Under the pieces are notes generated by a model that was given only the letters and a program-made list of their open reading frames with translations, was not told the origin of the DNA and did not search any database. DNA of 64,000 nucleotides from Trebonia sp963811335 (GTDB lineage: Bacteria > Actinomycetota > Actinomycetes > Streptosporangiales > Streptosporangiaceae): NCBI GenBank assembly GCA_963811335.1, contig CAWERB010000030.1:197026-261025 (forward strand). The letters are read 5' to 3'. How positions within the stretch are numbered: position 1 is the stretch's first letter; each line of letters starts with the position of its first letter. Shown piece after piece: positions 1 through 6,929 of the stretch. Made by a program: the position numbers and the translations under genes.

Positions 1-17
1 ACGGTTTTCCGGCCGCG

Positions 18-524
18 ATGTCGACGTTGATGACGCCGAAGAAGCTGATGGAGCTGGCCGCGATCCGGAGGATGCGCCCCTCGCCGCCGCTGGCCGTCGA
101 GGACCCGGTCATGGACCGGCTCGGCAAGCCCGTCACCGGTCCCGACCTGCTCAGCCAGTTCCGCAGCCAGGAGACAGGCTCCTTCCTCGCCCAGGAAATC
201 GACGCCGGCGACTATCGCGGCCGCACCGTCACCTTCCGCGGCGAACTGCGCACCGCCCAGGCGGACGGCCGCGCCGGGCTGGCACTCCGCGTCATCAGCC
301 AAAGCCGGTCCAGACCGCCCCAGGCGGCCAGCCAAGATCCCCGGGAAGACCCGGCCAACCACATCGCCTCCGCCACCGGAACCGACGGGTGGATCCAGCA
401 TGAGGTCACCGCCCAGATCCCGGCGGACGCCGACCTGATCAGGTTCGGCGTCTTCCTGAACGGCGGCGGTCAGCTCGAATTCCGCCACCCGGCACTAACG
501 CTTCGTCGGCCAGGCCAGCAATAG
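18..524 (+). CDS. Unidentified protein with a beta-sandwich-like C-terminal part, possibly 5'-truncated
   Basis: The product is about 168 residues. The N-terminal third is basic and methionine-rich. The rest has alternating hydrophobic strands and Gly/Asp turns (for example GSFLAQEIDAGDYRG and LIRFGVFLNGGG), resembling the jelly-roll or carbohydrate-binding-like domains appended to larger proteins. The frame stays open to the left edge of the window, so the ATG at 18 may be internal and the real gene may begin outside. No catalytic motif is visible. I do not recognise the family, and the fold suggestion is inference from residue pattern only. Confidence 0.5.
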   Translation: MSTLMTPKKLMELAAIRRMRPSPPLAVEDPVMDRLGKPVTGPDLLSQFRSQETGSFLAQEIDAGDYRGRTVTFRGELRTAQADGRAGLALRVISQSRSRPPQAASQDPREDPANHIASATGTDGWIQHEVTAQIPADADLIRFGVFLNGGGQLEFRHPALTLRRPGQQ

Positions 525-634
525 CGCCGGCTGACCGGGACTGCCGTGCGCCGAACCCAGGGTGAGTGGCTTGCTCGCCAGAGCATCCGTAACGGATGGT
601 CGTTCCACCGCCACCGAATGTCGGACCTCCCCGC

Positions 635-640
635 TATACC
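635..640 (+). promoter_or_regulatory. Putative -10 element for a leaderless glycosylase mRNA
   Basis: TATACC lies 7 nt before the ATG at 648, the distance expected if transcription starts at the A of the start codon. No convincing -35 box or Shine-Dalgarno sequence is visible. Confidence 0.3.
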
Positions 641-647
641 TGTGCGC

Positions 648-1538
648 ATGGGGACTTACACCATCACTCCTGACGGCCCCTTCTCGCTCGCGGCGGCGGC
701 CGCGTTCGGGTTCGGGCCTAACGGCCGGCCGAAGCCGACGGGCGGCGAGATGCGGCTGGCATTCGTCACCGACGACATGCGCCACCATGCGGCCGTGCAC
801 CTGGTGCAGCGAGCCGACGGCGCCATCAGGGCGGTCATCAGGTCCGGCGCCGATCATGACGCGGTGGCCCGCCAGGTATGCCGCATCGTGTCCCTGGACC
901 GCCCCGCGGGCCCGTGGGTCGCGGCCGGGGAGCGCGACCCGGTGCTCGGCGCGCTCCAGCGCGAGCACGACTGGCTGCGGCCGGTCCTGTTCCACTCGCC
1001 GTACGAGGCCGCCGCCTGGTCGATCATCAGCGCCCGGCGGTACCGCGCGCAGGCCGTATCGGTACGGACGCGGATCTGCGCCGAACTGGGCGTCATGGCG
1101 GCGGTCGCGGGCGAGGAGGTGCCGGCGTTCCCGCTGCCCGAGCGGCTGCTCACCGCGCAGGCACTGCCTGGCATGGCCGCCAACCGCGTGGCGTGGCTGC
1201 GGGTGGTCGCACAGGCGGCGCTCGACGGGCAGCTCGACGCACCGCGCCTCGCGGCGATGACACCCGACGACGCGCTCGCCGACCTGCGGAAGCTGCCCGG
1301 CATCGGGCCGATGTACGCGACGCTGATCCTGCTGCGCGCGAGCGGCGTCGCGGACATGCTGACATCCACCGAGCCGCGGTTGCCCGGCTACGTCGCGCAC
1401 TTCTACGGCACCGGTCCCGAGCCGGCCTCCCGCGAGGAGATCGAGCGCATCGCCGAGCGATGGCGCCCCTGCCGCACCTGGGCCGCGGTCCTGCTGCGCG
1501 CCGCAGGCGACCGCCTGGGCCTTACCCAGGCCGCGTGA
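648..1538 (+). CDS. AlkA-like DNA-3-methyladenine glycosylase family protein (HhH-GPD fold)
   Basis: Predicted base-excision DNA glycosylase that would remove alkylated purines. The helix-hairpin-helix signature LPGIGPMYATLILLR sits near residue 225. The stretch after it (ADMLTSTEPRL) occupies the place where E. coli AlkA carries its catalytic Asp; here a Glu is found. An upstream Arg/Tyr-rich helix (AAWSIISARRYRAQAV) matches the family core. I chose the ATG at 648 because a TATACC box ends 7 nt before it; an in-frame ATG at 618 and an open frame back to 546 are alternatives. The stop codon lies inside the first copy of a 40-bp tandem repeat. The family call is firm; the substrate is inferred. 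Confidence 0.8.
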   Translation: MGTYTITPDGPFSLAAAAAFGFGPNGRPKPTGGEMRLAFVTDDMRHHAAVHLVQRADGAIRAVIRSGADHDAVARQVCRIVSLDRPAGPWVAAGERDPVLGALQREHDWLRPVLFHSPYEAAAWSIISARRYRAQAVSVRTRICAELGVMAAVAGEEVPAFPLPERLLTAQALPGMAANRVAWLRVVAQAALDGQLDAPRLAAMTPDDALADLRKLPGIGPMYATLILLRASGVADMLTSTEPRLPGYVAHFYGTGPEPASREEIERIAERWRPCRTWAAVLLRAAGDRLGLTQAA

Positions 1539-1603
1539 GCAGGACTGCTGCCCGCGCTCCGCGACCCAGGCCGCGCTAGCAGGACGGCTGCCCGCGCTCC
1601 GCG
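1524..1603 (+). repeat. 40-bp tandem direct repeat (2 copies) over the glycosylase stop codon
   Basis: Positions 1524-1563 and 1564-1603 match at 37 of 40 bases. The TGA stop (1536-1538) lies in copy 1; in copy 2 the same place reads CTA. The second copy runs directly into the 18-bp box at 1601-1618. Confidence 0.85.
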
Positions 1604-1618
1604 CTTCTTGCTGTTATC
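1601..1618 (+). repeat. Dispersed 18-bp box, copy without hairpin
   Basis: GCGCTTCTTGCTGTTATC recurs, with at most one change, at 3591-3608 and 32995-33012. At those two places it is followed 15-16 nt later by a GC-rich hairpin. Here no comparable hairpin follows. Confidence 0.7.
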
Positions 1619-1648
1619 TATCTCTAACCGCCGGCGCGACCGAAGGAC

Positions 1649-2206
1649 CTACCCGCAGGCGCCACCGAAGTCGGAAAAGCCGACGGCCAGCCGCTCGGTG
1701 ATGCGGTCATGGAAGCTCTTGCGGGCCAAGACGGCGCGGATGTCGTCGGCGACACGGGTGAGCGGGTACGGCAACTCGGACTCGATCTCGGTGATGGCCG
1801 CCTCGGTGGCGCGCCACTCGGCCGCCAGGAGGCCGGCGACGCGCTCGGCCTTGGCGGAAAGTGTCACCCGCTTGCTGCGGGCGTCGGCGGCCTGGGTGGT
1901 CTCCACCCAGCCAGCCGCGCGCATCGCCGCGACCTTCTGGCTCAGCGCCGAGTGCGTCCGGCCGACGGAGCGGGCCAGCTCGGCGATCGTCATCGGGCCG
2001 CGGACGTGCAGCCGGATGATCTCAAGCACCCAGTTCGGCTTGAGGTCGTCGATGCCGTTGTCCGCGTAGACCTGGGCGATCTCGTCGTCCATGGCGGAAA
2101 AGAGCACGAAGACCGGGCGCCACCGGCTGCGCTCCGTCGGGTCGTCCGCCACGGTGCCAGGATCCGCGGTCGCGCCAGCGGGCCGCCGCGCGGGCTCGTC
2201 GTTCAT
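1649..2206 (-). CDS. MarR-family transcriptional regulator, divergent from an MFS exporter
   Basis: The 185-residue protein has a central winged helix (residues about 65-130). MTIAELARSVGRTHSALSQKV is the helix-turn-helix, followed by a basic wing (DARSKRVTLS). The N-terminal 30 residues are probably disordered. It is divergent from the MFS gene, with a perfect 22-bp palindrome (2227-2248) between them, so it most likely represses both itself and the exporter in response to a small molecule. A TATGCT -10 box on the minus strand (2218-2213) ends 7 nt before the ATG, which suggests a leaderless transcript. The ligand is unknown. Confidence 0.85.
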   Translation of the reverse strand: MNDEPARRPAGATADPGTVADDPTERSRWRPVFVLFSAMDDEIAQVYADNGIDDLKPNWVLEIIRLHVRGPMTIAELARSVGRTHSALSQKVAAMRAAGWVETTQAADARSKRVTLSAKAERVAGLLAAEWRATEAAITEIESELPYPLTRVADDIRAVLARKSFHDRITERLAVGFSDFGGACG

Positions 2207-2224
2207 GAGGTCAGCATAATGAAA

Positions 2225-2254
2225 TGACAGTGCTTATATAAGCACTGTTACACT
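2225..2254 (+). promoter_or_regulatory. MFS promoter (-35 ATGACA, -10 TACACT)
   Basis: ATGACA (2225-2230) and TACACT (2249-2254) are 18 bp apart. The GTG start at 2261 follows 6 nt after the -10 box, which suggests a leaderless mRNA. The palindromic operator fills the spacer. Confidence 0.5.
2227..2248. promoter_or_regulatory. Perfect 22-bp palindromic operator for the MarR regulator
   Basis: ACAGTGCTTAT and ATAAGCACTGT form a perfect palindrome with no spacer, placed between the divergent marR-like and MFS genes and between the -35 and -10 boxes of the latter. Binding here would block the MFS promoter and lies just upstream of the regulator's own -10 box. Confidence 0.8.
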
Positions 2255-2260
2255 GACGGC

Positions 2261-3637
2261 GTGCGGCTGCTCACCGACGTGACGCCCCTGCGGGAGAACC
2301 CCGCCTACCGGCGGCTCTGGCTGGGCATGATGCTGTCACGAACCGGGTCGCTGATGACGACCTTCGCGATCTCGCTGCAGGTGTACGACCTGACCGGGTT
2401 GACCGCCGCCGTCGGCGGCATCGGGCTCGCGACGCTTGTCCCGATGCTGCTGATCACCGTGCCTGGCGGCACCTTCGCCGACCGGGTGGACCGGCGGCGC
2501 CTGGTGCTCGCCGTGATGGGCGCGCAGATGGCGCTATCCGCCGTGCTCTTCGCGCTCGCGGCCTTCGGCAGCGCCTCGCTGTGGGCGCTTTACGCGCTGG
2601 TCGCGCTCGGGTCCGCGCTCTTCTCGGTCAGCGCGCCGGCCCAGCAGACGTTCATACCGCGGCTCGTGCCCAAGGACCAGCTCAGCTCGGCGATGGCGCT
2701 GCAGCGGGTCGTCTTCCAGGTCGTGCTGATCGCCGGGCCTGCGCTGGCCGGCGTCATCACCGGGTGGACCGGGCTGCGCGGCTGTTACCTGGCGGACGTT
2801 GCCTCCTTCGCGGGCGCGCTGTGGGGCGTCGGCCGACTGCCCGCGATGCCACCGCTGCGGGCCCCGGCCACCCGGGCGAACACAGCCGGCTGGCGGAGAA
2901 CACTGCCAGCGGCGAGATGCGCGGCCACCGGGGAGAACGCGGAGGCGGCACCGCGCCCGTCCGGGGTAACGCAGACGCTCGAGGGGCTGGCGTTCATCCG
3001 GCGGACGCCGGTGCTGTGCGGCGCGTTCCTCGCGGACGTGAACGCGACGTTCTTCGCGCTGCCCGTGTCGCTGTTCCCGGCGATCAACGCCGAGCGGTTC
3101 GGCGGTAACCCGCGCACGCTCGGCCTGTTCATGACCGCCATCGGCGTCGGCGGACTGGTGAGCGCGGTGTTCGCCGGGCCGCTGCGGCACGCGTCGCGGC
3201 ACGGCCTGGTGATGCTGGCGTGCGTGGCGGTCTGGGGCGGCGGCTTCGCGCTGTTCGCGGTCGCGCCGTCGCTGTGGCTGACGCTGCTCGCCCTCGGCAT
3301 CGCCGGGCTCGCGGACACGTTTACCGTGGTGGTCCGCGGCATCATCGTCCAGCAGGCCACGCCGGATGAGTTCCGCGGCCGGGTGAACGCCGCGGACTTC
3401 CTCGTCGGCGCGGGCGGCAGCGAGCTCGGGTCGCTGGAGTCCGGCCTGGTCGGGTCCTGGACGACCCCGGTGATCAGCGCGCTGAGCGGCGGGCTGCTGA
3501 CCATCTTCGGCGCGCTGGTGATCGGCTCGGCCCTGCCCGGCTTCCGACGCTACCGGGCCGCCACGCCCGACTCCGAGCCGACCGCCTCCAGCGCTTCTTA
3601 CTGTTATCAGAAGGATTCTGCCCCCGCCGAGACTTAG
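2261..3637 (+). CDS. MFS transporter (drug/siderophore-exporter-like, MFS_3 type)
   Basis: Integral membrane exporter of about 458 residues with around 12 hydrophobic segments. After the second helix comes the family loop GGTFADRVDRRRLV. A hydrophilic linker at about residues 205-240 separates the two six-helix halves. The GTG start follows a promoter overlapping the MarR palindrome, so expression should respond to whatever the MarR protein senses. The last 15 or so residues are not conserved-looking; they are encoded by the dispersed repeat, and the TAG stop (3635-3637) lies in the left arm of its hairpin. The substrate is unknown; efflux of a toxic compound is the likely role. Confidence 0.85.
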   Translation: MRLLTDVTPLRENPAYRRLWLGMMLSRTGSLMTTFAISLQVYDLTGLTAAVGGIGLATLVPMLLITVPGGTFADRVDRRRLVLAVMGAQMALSAVLFALAAFGSASLWALYALVALGSALFSVSAPAQQTFIPRLVPKDQLSSAMALQRVVFQVVLIAGPALAGVITGWTGLRGCYLADVASFAGALWGVGRLPAMPPLRAPATRANTAGWRRTLPAARCAATGENAEAAPRPSGVTQTLEGLAFIRRTPVLCGAFLADVNATFFALPVSLFPAINAERFGGNPRTLGLFMTAIGVGGLVSAVFAGPLRHASRHGLVMLACVAVWGGGFALFAVAPSLWLTLLALGIAGLADTFTVVVRGIIVQQATPDEFRGRVNAADFLVGAGGSELGSLESGLVGSWTTPVISALSGGLLTIFGALVIGSALPGFRRYRAATPDSEPTASSASYCYQKDSAPAET

Positions 3638-3669
3638 GCAGCTATTTGGTGCCTAAGTCTCGGCGCTGG
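3591..3669 (+). repeat. Dispersed repeat: 18-bp box plus perfect 16-bp hairpin
   Basis: The box (3591-3608) is followed by an inverted repeat with arms 3625-3640 and 3650-3665, perfect over 16 bp with a 9-nt loop. The element contains the stop codon of the upstream MFS gene and may act as its terminator. Related hairpins lie at 33028-33068 and 41311-41350. Confidence 0.85.
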
Positions 3670-3720
3670 CCAACTGCCGCACGAAAGAGGCGCGTGGGGG
3701 TGAAGTGAGTGCACTGAGGT

Positions 3721-3746
3721 GGGCCGGGGGCGCGGGAGGCGCGGGG
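3721..3746 (+). other. G-quadruplex-type motif in the intergenic region
   Basis: Four G-runs of 3, 5, 3 and 4 G separated by loops of 2, 3 and 6 nt fit a canonical G4 pattern. The surrounding 3720-3815 is strongly purine-rich on this strand. Apart from the hairpin repeat, the 325-bp gap before the next gene holds nothing else I can identify. Confidence 0.4.
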
Positions 3747-3963
3747 AAGGCCGGGCACGGGGAAGGCGAGGCGCGGGAAGGGCTGAGGCGCGGGCGGGCG
3801 CGGGCGCGGCCCATCGGCAAAGTGTGGCGTGACGGGGGCACCATGCCCTCGTTCCGGGTAAACATCTCAAGGAGCGGGGGCGGACTGTCGCGCTTCCGTT
3901 CACAGGACCAGTTGCCCGATGATTCTTCCGTTGAGAGCCTCTCTCACAGTAGGATTTACAGTT

Positions 3964-5532
3964 ATGTCGACGCATTTTCGCGTAACCTACGCCACGTTGT
4001 CGGCCGACAACGAAGAACTGCACGCCGCCTACTCCGGCGGGCTGCGGCTGGCCAGGAGCTGGCTCGGCTCGGTCGTCTCCCCCATGGTGAGCGGCAAGCC
4101 GCGGACCGGCGGGCCGCTGTTCACCGTGACGAGCCCCGGCGACGTGTCGCTCGCCCTGTGCCAGGTGCACGAGGCGACGGAGGCCGATGTCGCGGACGCC
4201 GTCGCCGCGGCCGGCGCCGCGGCGCCGCGCTGGGCGCGGACCCCCTGGGCCGAGCGGCTCGCCGTGCTCCGCGCCGCCGCCGACCTGATCAGCGAGCGGT
4301 CCAACGAGCTCGCCGCGCTGATGAGCCTGGAGGCCGGCAAGAACCGGCTCGAGGCGCTCGGCGACGTCGAGGAGGCCGCCGACCTCATCCGCTACTACTG
4401 CCAGCAGGTTGAGGACCACGACGGCTTCGTCGCGCCGATGGGCTCGCTGACCGACTCCGAACGGAACGTCAGCGTGCTGCGCCCGTTCGGGGTATGGGCG
4501 GTGATCAGCCCGTTCAACTTCCCGATGGCCCTGGCGGCCGGCCCGGCCGGGGCGGCCCTGGCCGCCGGGAACACCGTCGTGCTCAAGCCGTCGCCGCAGG
4601 GATCGTTCACCGCGGCGAAGCTGTACGACTGCTTCAGGGACGCGGGGCTCGACCCCGACGTGCTGCACGTCCTGCCCGGCGGCGACGAGACCGGCGCGGC
4701 GCTCGTCGCGCACCCGGACGTGGCCGGGCTGACCTTCACCGGGTCGTACGCGGTCGGCATGTCGATCTACCGTTCGTTCGGCGCCGCCTACCCCAAGCCG
4801 GTCATCTGCGAGATGGGCGGCAAGAACCCGGCGATCGTCTCCGCGGCCGCCGACCTGGACGTGGCGGCGGCCGGGGTGGCCCGGTCCGCGTTCGGGCTGT
4901 CCGGTCAGAAGTGCTCGGCGTGCTCGCGGGTGTACGTGCAGCGCCCGGTATTCGACTCGTTCGTGGCGAAGCTCGCCGAGCGGGCCGGGTCCCTGGTGGT
5001 CGGCGACCCGACGTCGCGCGAGGCCTACCTGGGGCCGGTGATCAGCGCCGAGTCGGTCGCCCGGTTCGAGCGGGCGGTTGAGCACGCGCGGTCTGCAGGC
5101 AACGTGGTGGCCGGCGGGTCAGTGCTGCGCGGTGCCGGGGCGCTGCCCGACGGGTACTACCTGGCGCCGACGGTGGTGACCGGGCTGCCGGCGGACGACT
5201 GGATCTTCCGTGACGAGCTGTTCGTGCCGCTGGTCGCGGTCGCGCCGTACGACACCCTGTCCGAGGCCCTCGACCTGGCGAACGACACCGATCTCGGGCT
5301 GACCGCCGGCTTCTTCTCCGCCGATCCCGGCGAGATCGAGGAGTTCCTCGACCAGATCCAGGCCGGGGTCGTCTACGTCAACCGGGCCGCGGGCGCCACG
5401 ACCGGGGCATGGCCGGGGGTGCAGCCGTTCGGCGGCTGGAAGGGCTCGGGCTCCGGCGGGAAGGCCGGCGGCGGCCTCTACTACGTGCAGCAGTACCTGC
5501 GCGAACAATCAAGGACGGTGGTTTCCTCGTGA
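3964..5532 (+). CDS. NAD(P)+-dependent aldehyde dehydrogenase, P5C-dehydrogenase-like
   Basis: Oxidises an aldehyde to the acid. The family signatures are present: SPFNFPM (residue about 180), the glycine motif FTGSYAVG, the general-base segment CEMGGKNPAIV and the nucleophile segment SGQKCSACSRVYV, whose form is typical of 1-pyrroline-5-carboxylate dehydrogenases. The ATG at 3964 has AGGA 9 nt upstream and gives about 522 residues, normal for the family. The gene overlaps the following aminotransferase by 4 nt (GTGA), so the two are translationally coupled. Together they could transaminate an omega-amino acid and oxidise the semialdehyde, as in GABA or ornithine catabolism. The substrate is inferred. 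Confidence 0.85.
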   Translation: MSTHFRVTYATLSADNEELHAAYSGGLRLARSWLGSVVSPMVSGKPRTGGPLFTVTSPGDVSLALCQVHEATEADVADAVAAAGAAAPRWARTPWAERLAVLRAAADLISERSNELAALMSLEAGKNRLEALGDVEEAADLIRYYCQQVEDHDGFVAPMGSLTDSERNVSVLRPFGVWAVISPFNFPMALAAGPAGAALAAGNTVVLKPSPQGSFTAAKLYDCFRDAGLDPDVLHVLPGGDETGAALVAHPDVAGLTFTGSYAVGMSIYRSFGAAYPKPVICEMGGKNPAIVSAAADLDVAAAGVARSAFGLSGQKCSACSRVYVQRPVFDSFVAKLAERAGSLVVGDPTSREAYLGPVISAESVARFERAVEHARSAGNVVAGGSVLRGAGALPDGYYLAPTVVTGLPADDWIFRDELFVPLVAVAPYDTLSEALDLANDTDLGLTAGFFSADPGEIEEFLDQIQAGVVYVNRAAGATTGAWPGVQPFGGWKGSGSGGKAGGGLYYVQQYLREQSRTVVSS

Positions 5533-6860
5533 GCTGGCTCGACCCAACGCGACCGGTGCCGGACGTGCGGACGGCGCTGCCCGGCCCGCTCGGGCAGGCG
5601 ATCATTACCGCGGACCTCGCGGTCACCAGCGGGTCGCTGCCGCGCGCCTACCCGCTGGTGCCGCGGCGCGCGCTCGGCTCAGTCGTCGAGGACGCCGACG
5701 GGAACCTGTTCCTGGACTGCAACGCGGGCATCGCGGTGACGTCGACCGGGCACTGCCACCCGTCGGTGGTCGCGGCGGTGACCGAGCAGGCCGGTGAGCT
5801 GCTGCACTACTCGGCCAGCGACTTCTACCTGCCGATCTACTCGCGGATGTGCGCGGCGCTCGCCGCGACGGCGCCGATCTCCGGGCCGGTGCGCGTGTTC
5901 CTCACTAACTCCGGGGCCGAGGCGGTCGAGGGGTCGCTAAAGCTGGCGCGGTACGCGACCGGGCGGCCGTACGTGATCAGCTTCTTCGGGGCGTTCCACG
6001 GGCGCTCCTACGGCGCGATGACGCTGACCGCGTCCAAGGCCAAGTACCACCAGGGCTTCGGGCCGCTGGTGCCCGGTGTCCTGCACGCGCCGTACGCGTA
6101 CAACGTCATCGACCCAGTCACCGGCGCCCGCGCGCACGACGAGGAGGAGACGTTCACCTACCTGGAGGACGTGCTCTTCCGGTACCAGGTGCCGCCGACC
6201 GAGGTGGCGGCGATCTTCGTCGAGCCGGTGCAGGGCGAGGGCGGGTACATCGTGCCGCCCGCGTCCTGGCTGCGGCGGCTGCGCGCGCTGTGCGATCGCT
6301 ATGGGATCCTGCTGGTCGCCGACGAGGTGCAGTCCGGCATGGGGCGGACCGGGCGGATGTGGGCGATCGAGCACTCGGGCGTCCAGCCCGACATCCTGAT
6401 CAGCGCGAAGGGCATCGCCTCCGGGCTGCCGCTCGGCGCGTTCATGGCGCGGGCGCCGCTGATGGAGAAGTGGGGCGCGGGCGCGCACGGCTCCACCTAC
6501 GGCGGCTCGCCGCTGCCGTGCGCCGCGGGGCTCGCCACGCTTTCCGTGATCGAGTCGCAGGGGCTGCTCGCGAACGCGACCGCGGTCGGGGCGCAGCTGC
6601 TCGACGGGCTGCGGTCGATCTGGGACGACCACGCCGACGCGATCACCGACGTGCGCGGCGTCGGGCTGATGATCGGCATCGAGCTGCGCACCGCCGAGCT
6701 GGCCGAGCGGGTGCAGCAGCGGGCGTTCGAGCGCGGGCTGCTCGTGCTTGAGTGCGGGGAGAGCTCGATCCGGGTGTCGCCGCCGCTGGTGTTCACCCCC
6801 GACCAGGCGGCGACCGCGGTGAAGATCCTCGGCGAGGTCTTCGGCTCGCTGAACGGGTAG
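5529..6860 (+). CDS. Class-III aminotransferase (PLP-dependent, GABA/ornithine type)
   Basis: Fold-type I PLP enzyme of 443 residues. It shows the cofactor-binding GAEAVEGSLKLAR segment, the FHGRSYGAM segment, LLVADEVQSGMGRTG with the PLP-contacting Asp, and SAKGIASGLPLGA carrying the Schiff-base lysine. The GTG start overlaps the stop of the upstream aldehyde dehydrogenase (GTGA), which fixes the start well. The pair suggests breakdown of a terminal amine such as 4-aminobutyrate, ornithine or a related diamine, giving a semialdehyde that the neighbour oxidises. Acetylornithine-type activity cannot be excluded from sequence. Confidence 0.85.
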   Translation: MSWLDPTRPVPDVRTALPGPLGQAIITADLAVTSGSLPRAYPLVPRRALGSVVEDADGNLFLDCNAGIAVTSTGHCHPSVVAAVTEQAGELLHYSASDFYLPIYSRMCAALAATAPISGPVRVFLTNSGAEAVEGSLKLARYATGRPYVISFFGAFHGRSYGAMTLTASKAKYHQGFGPLVPGVLHAPYAYNVIDPVTGARAHDEEETFTYLEDVLFRYQVPPTEVAAIFVEPVQGEGGYIVPPASWLRRLRALCDRYGILLVADEVQSGMGRTGRMWAIEHSGVQPDILISAKGIASGLPLGAFMARAPLMEKWGAGAHGSTYGGSPLPCAAGLATLSVIESQGLLANATAVGAQLLDGLRSIWDDHADAITDVRGVGLMIGIELRTAELAERVQQRAFERGLLVLECGESSIRVSPPLVFTPDQAATAVKILGEVFGSLNG

Positions 6861-6929
6861 CGCATTGTTAGCCCGGTTAGGGACCAAACGGGAGGCGCGG
6901 GTGCGGCGGCGTGCGTTATCGTCACCAAG

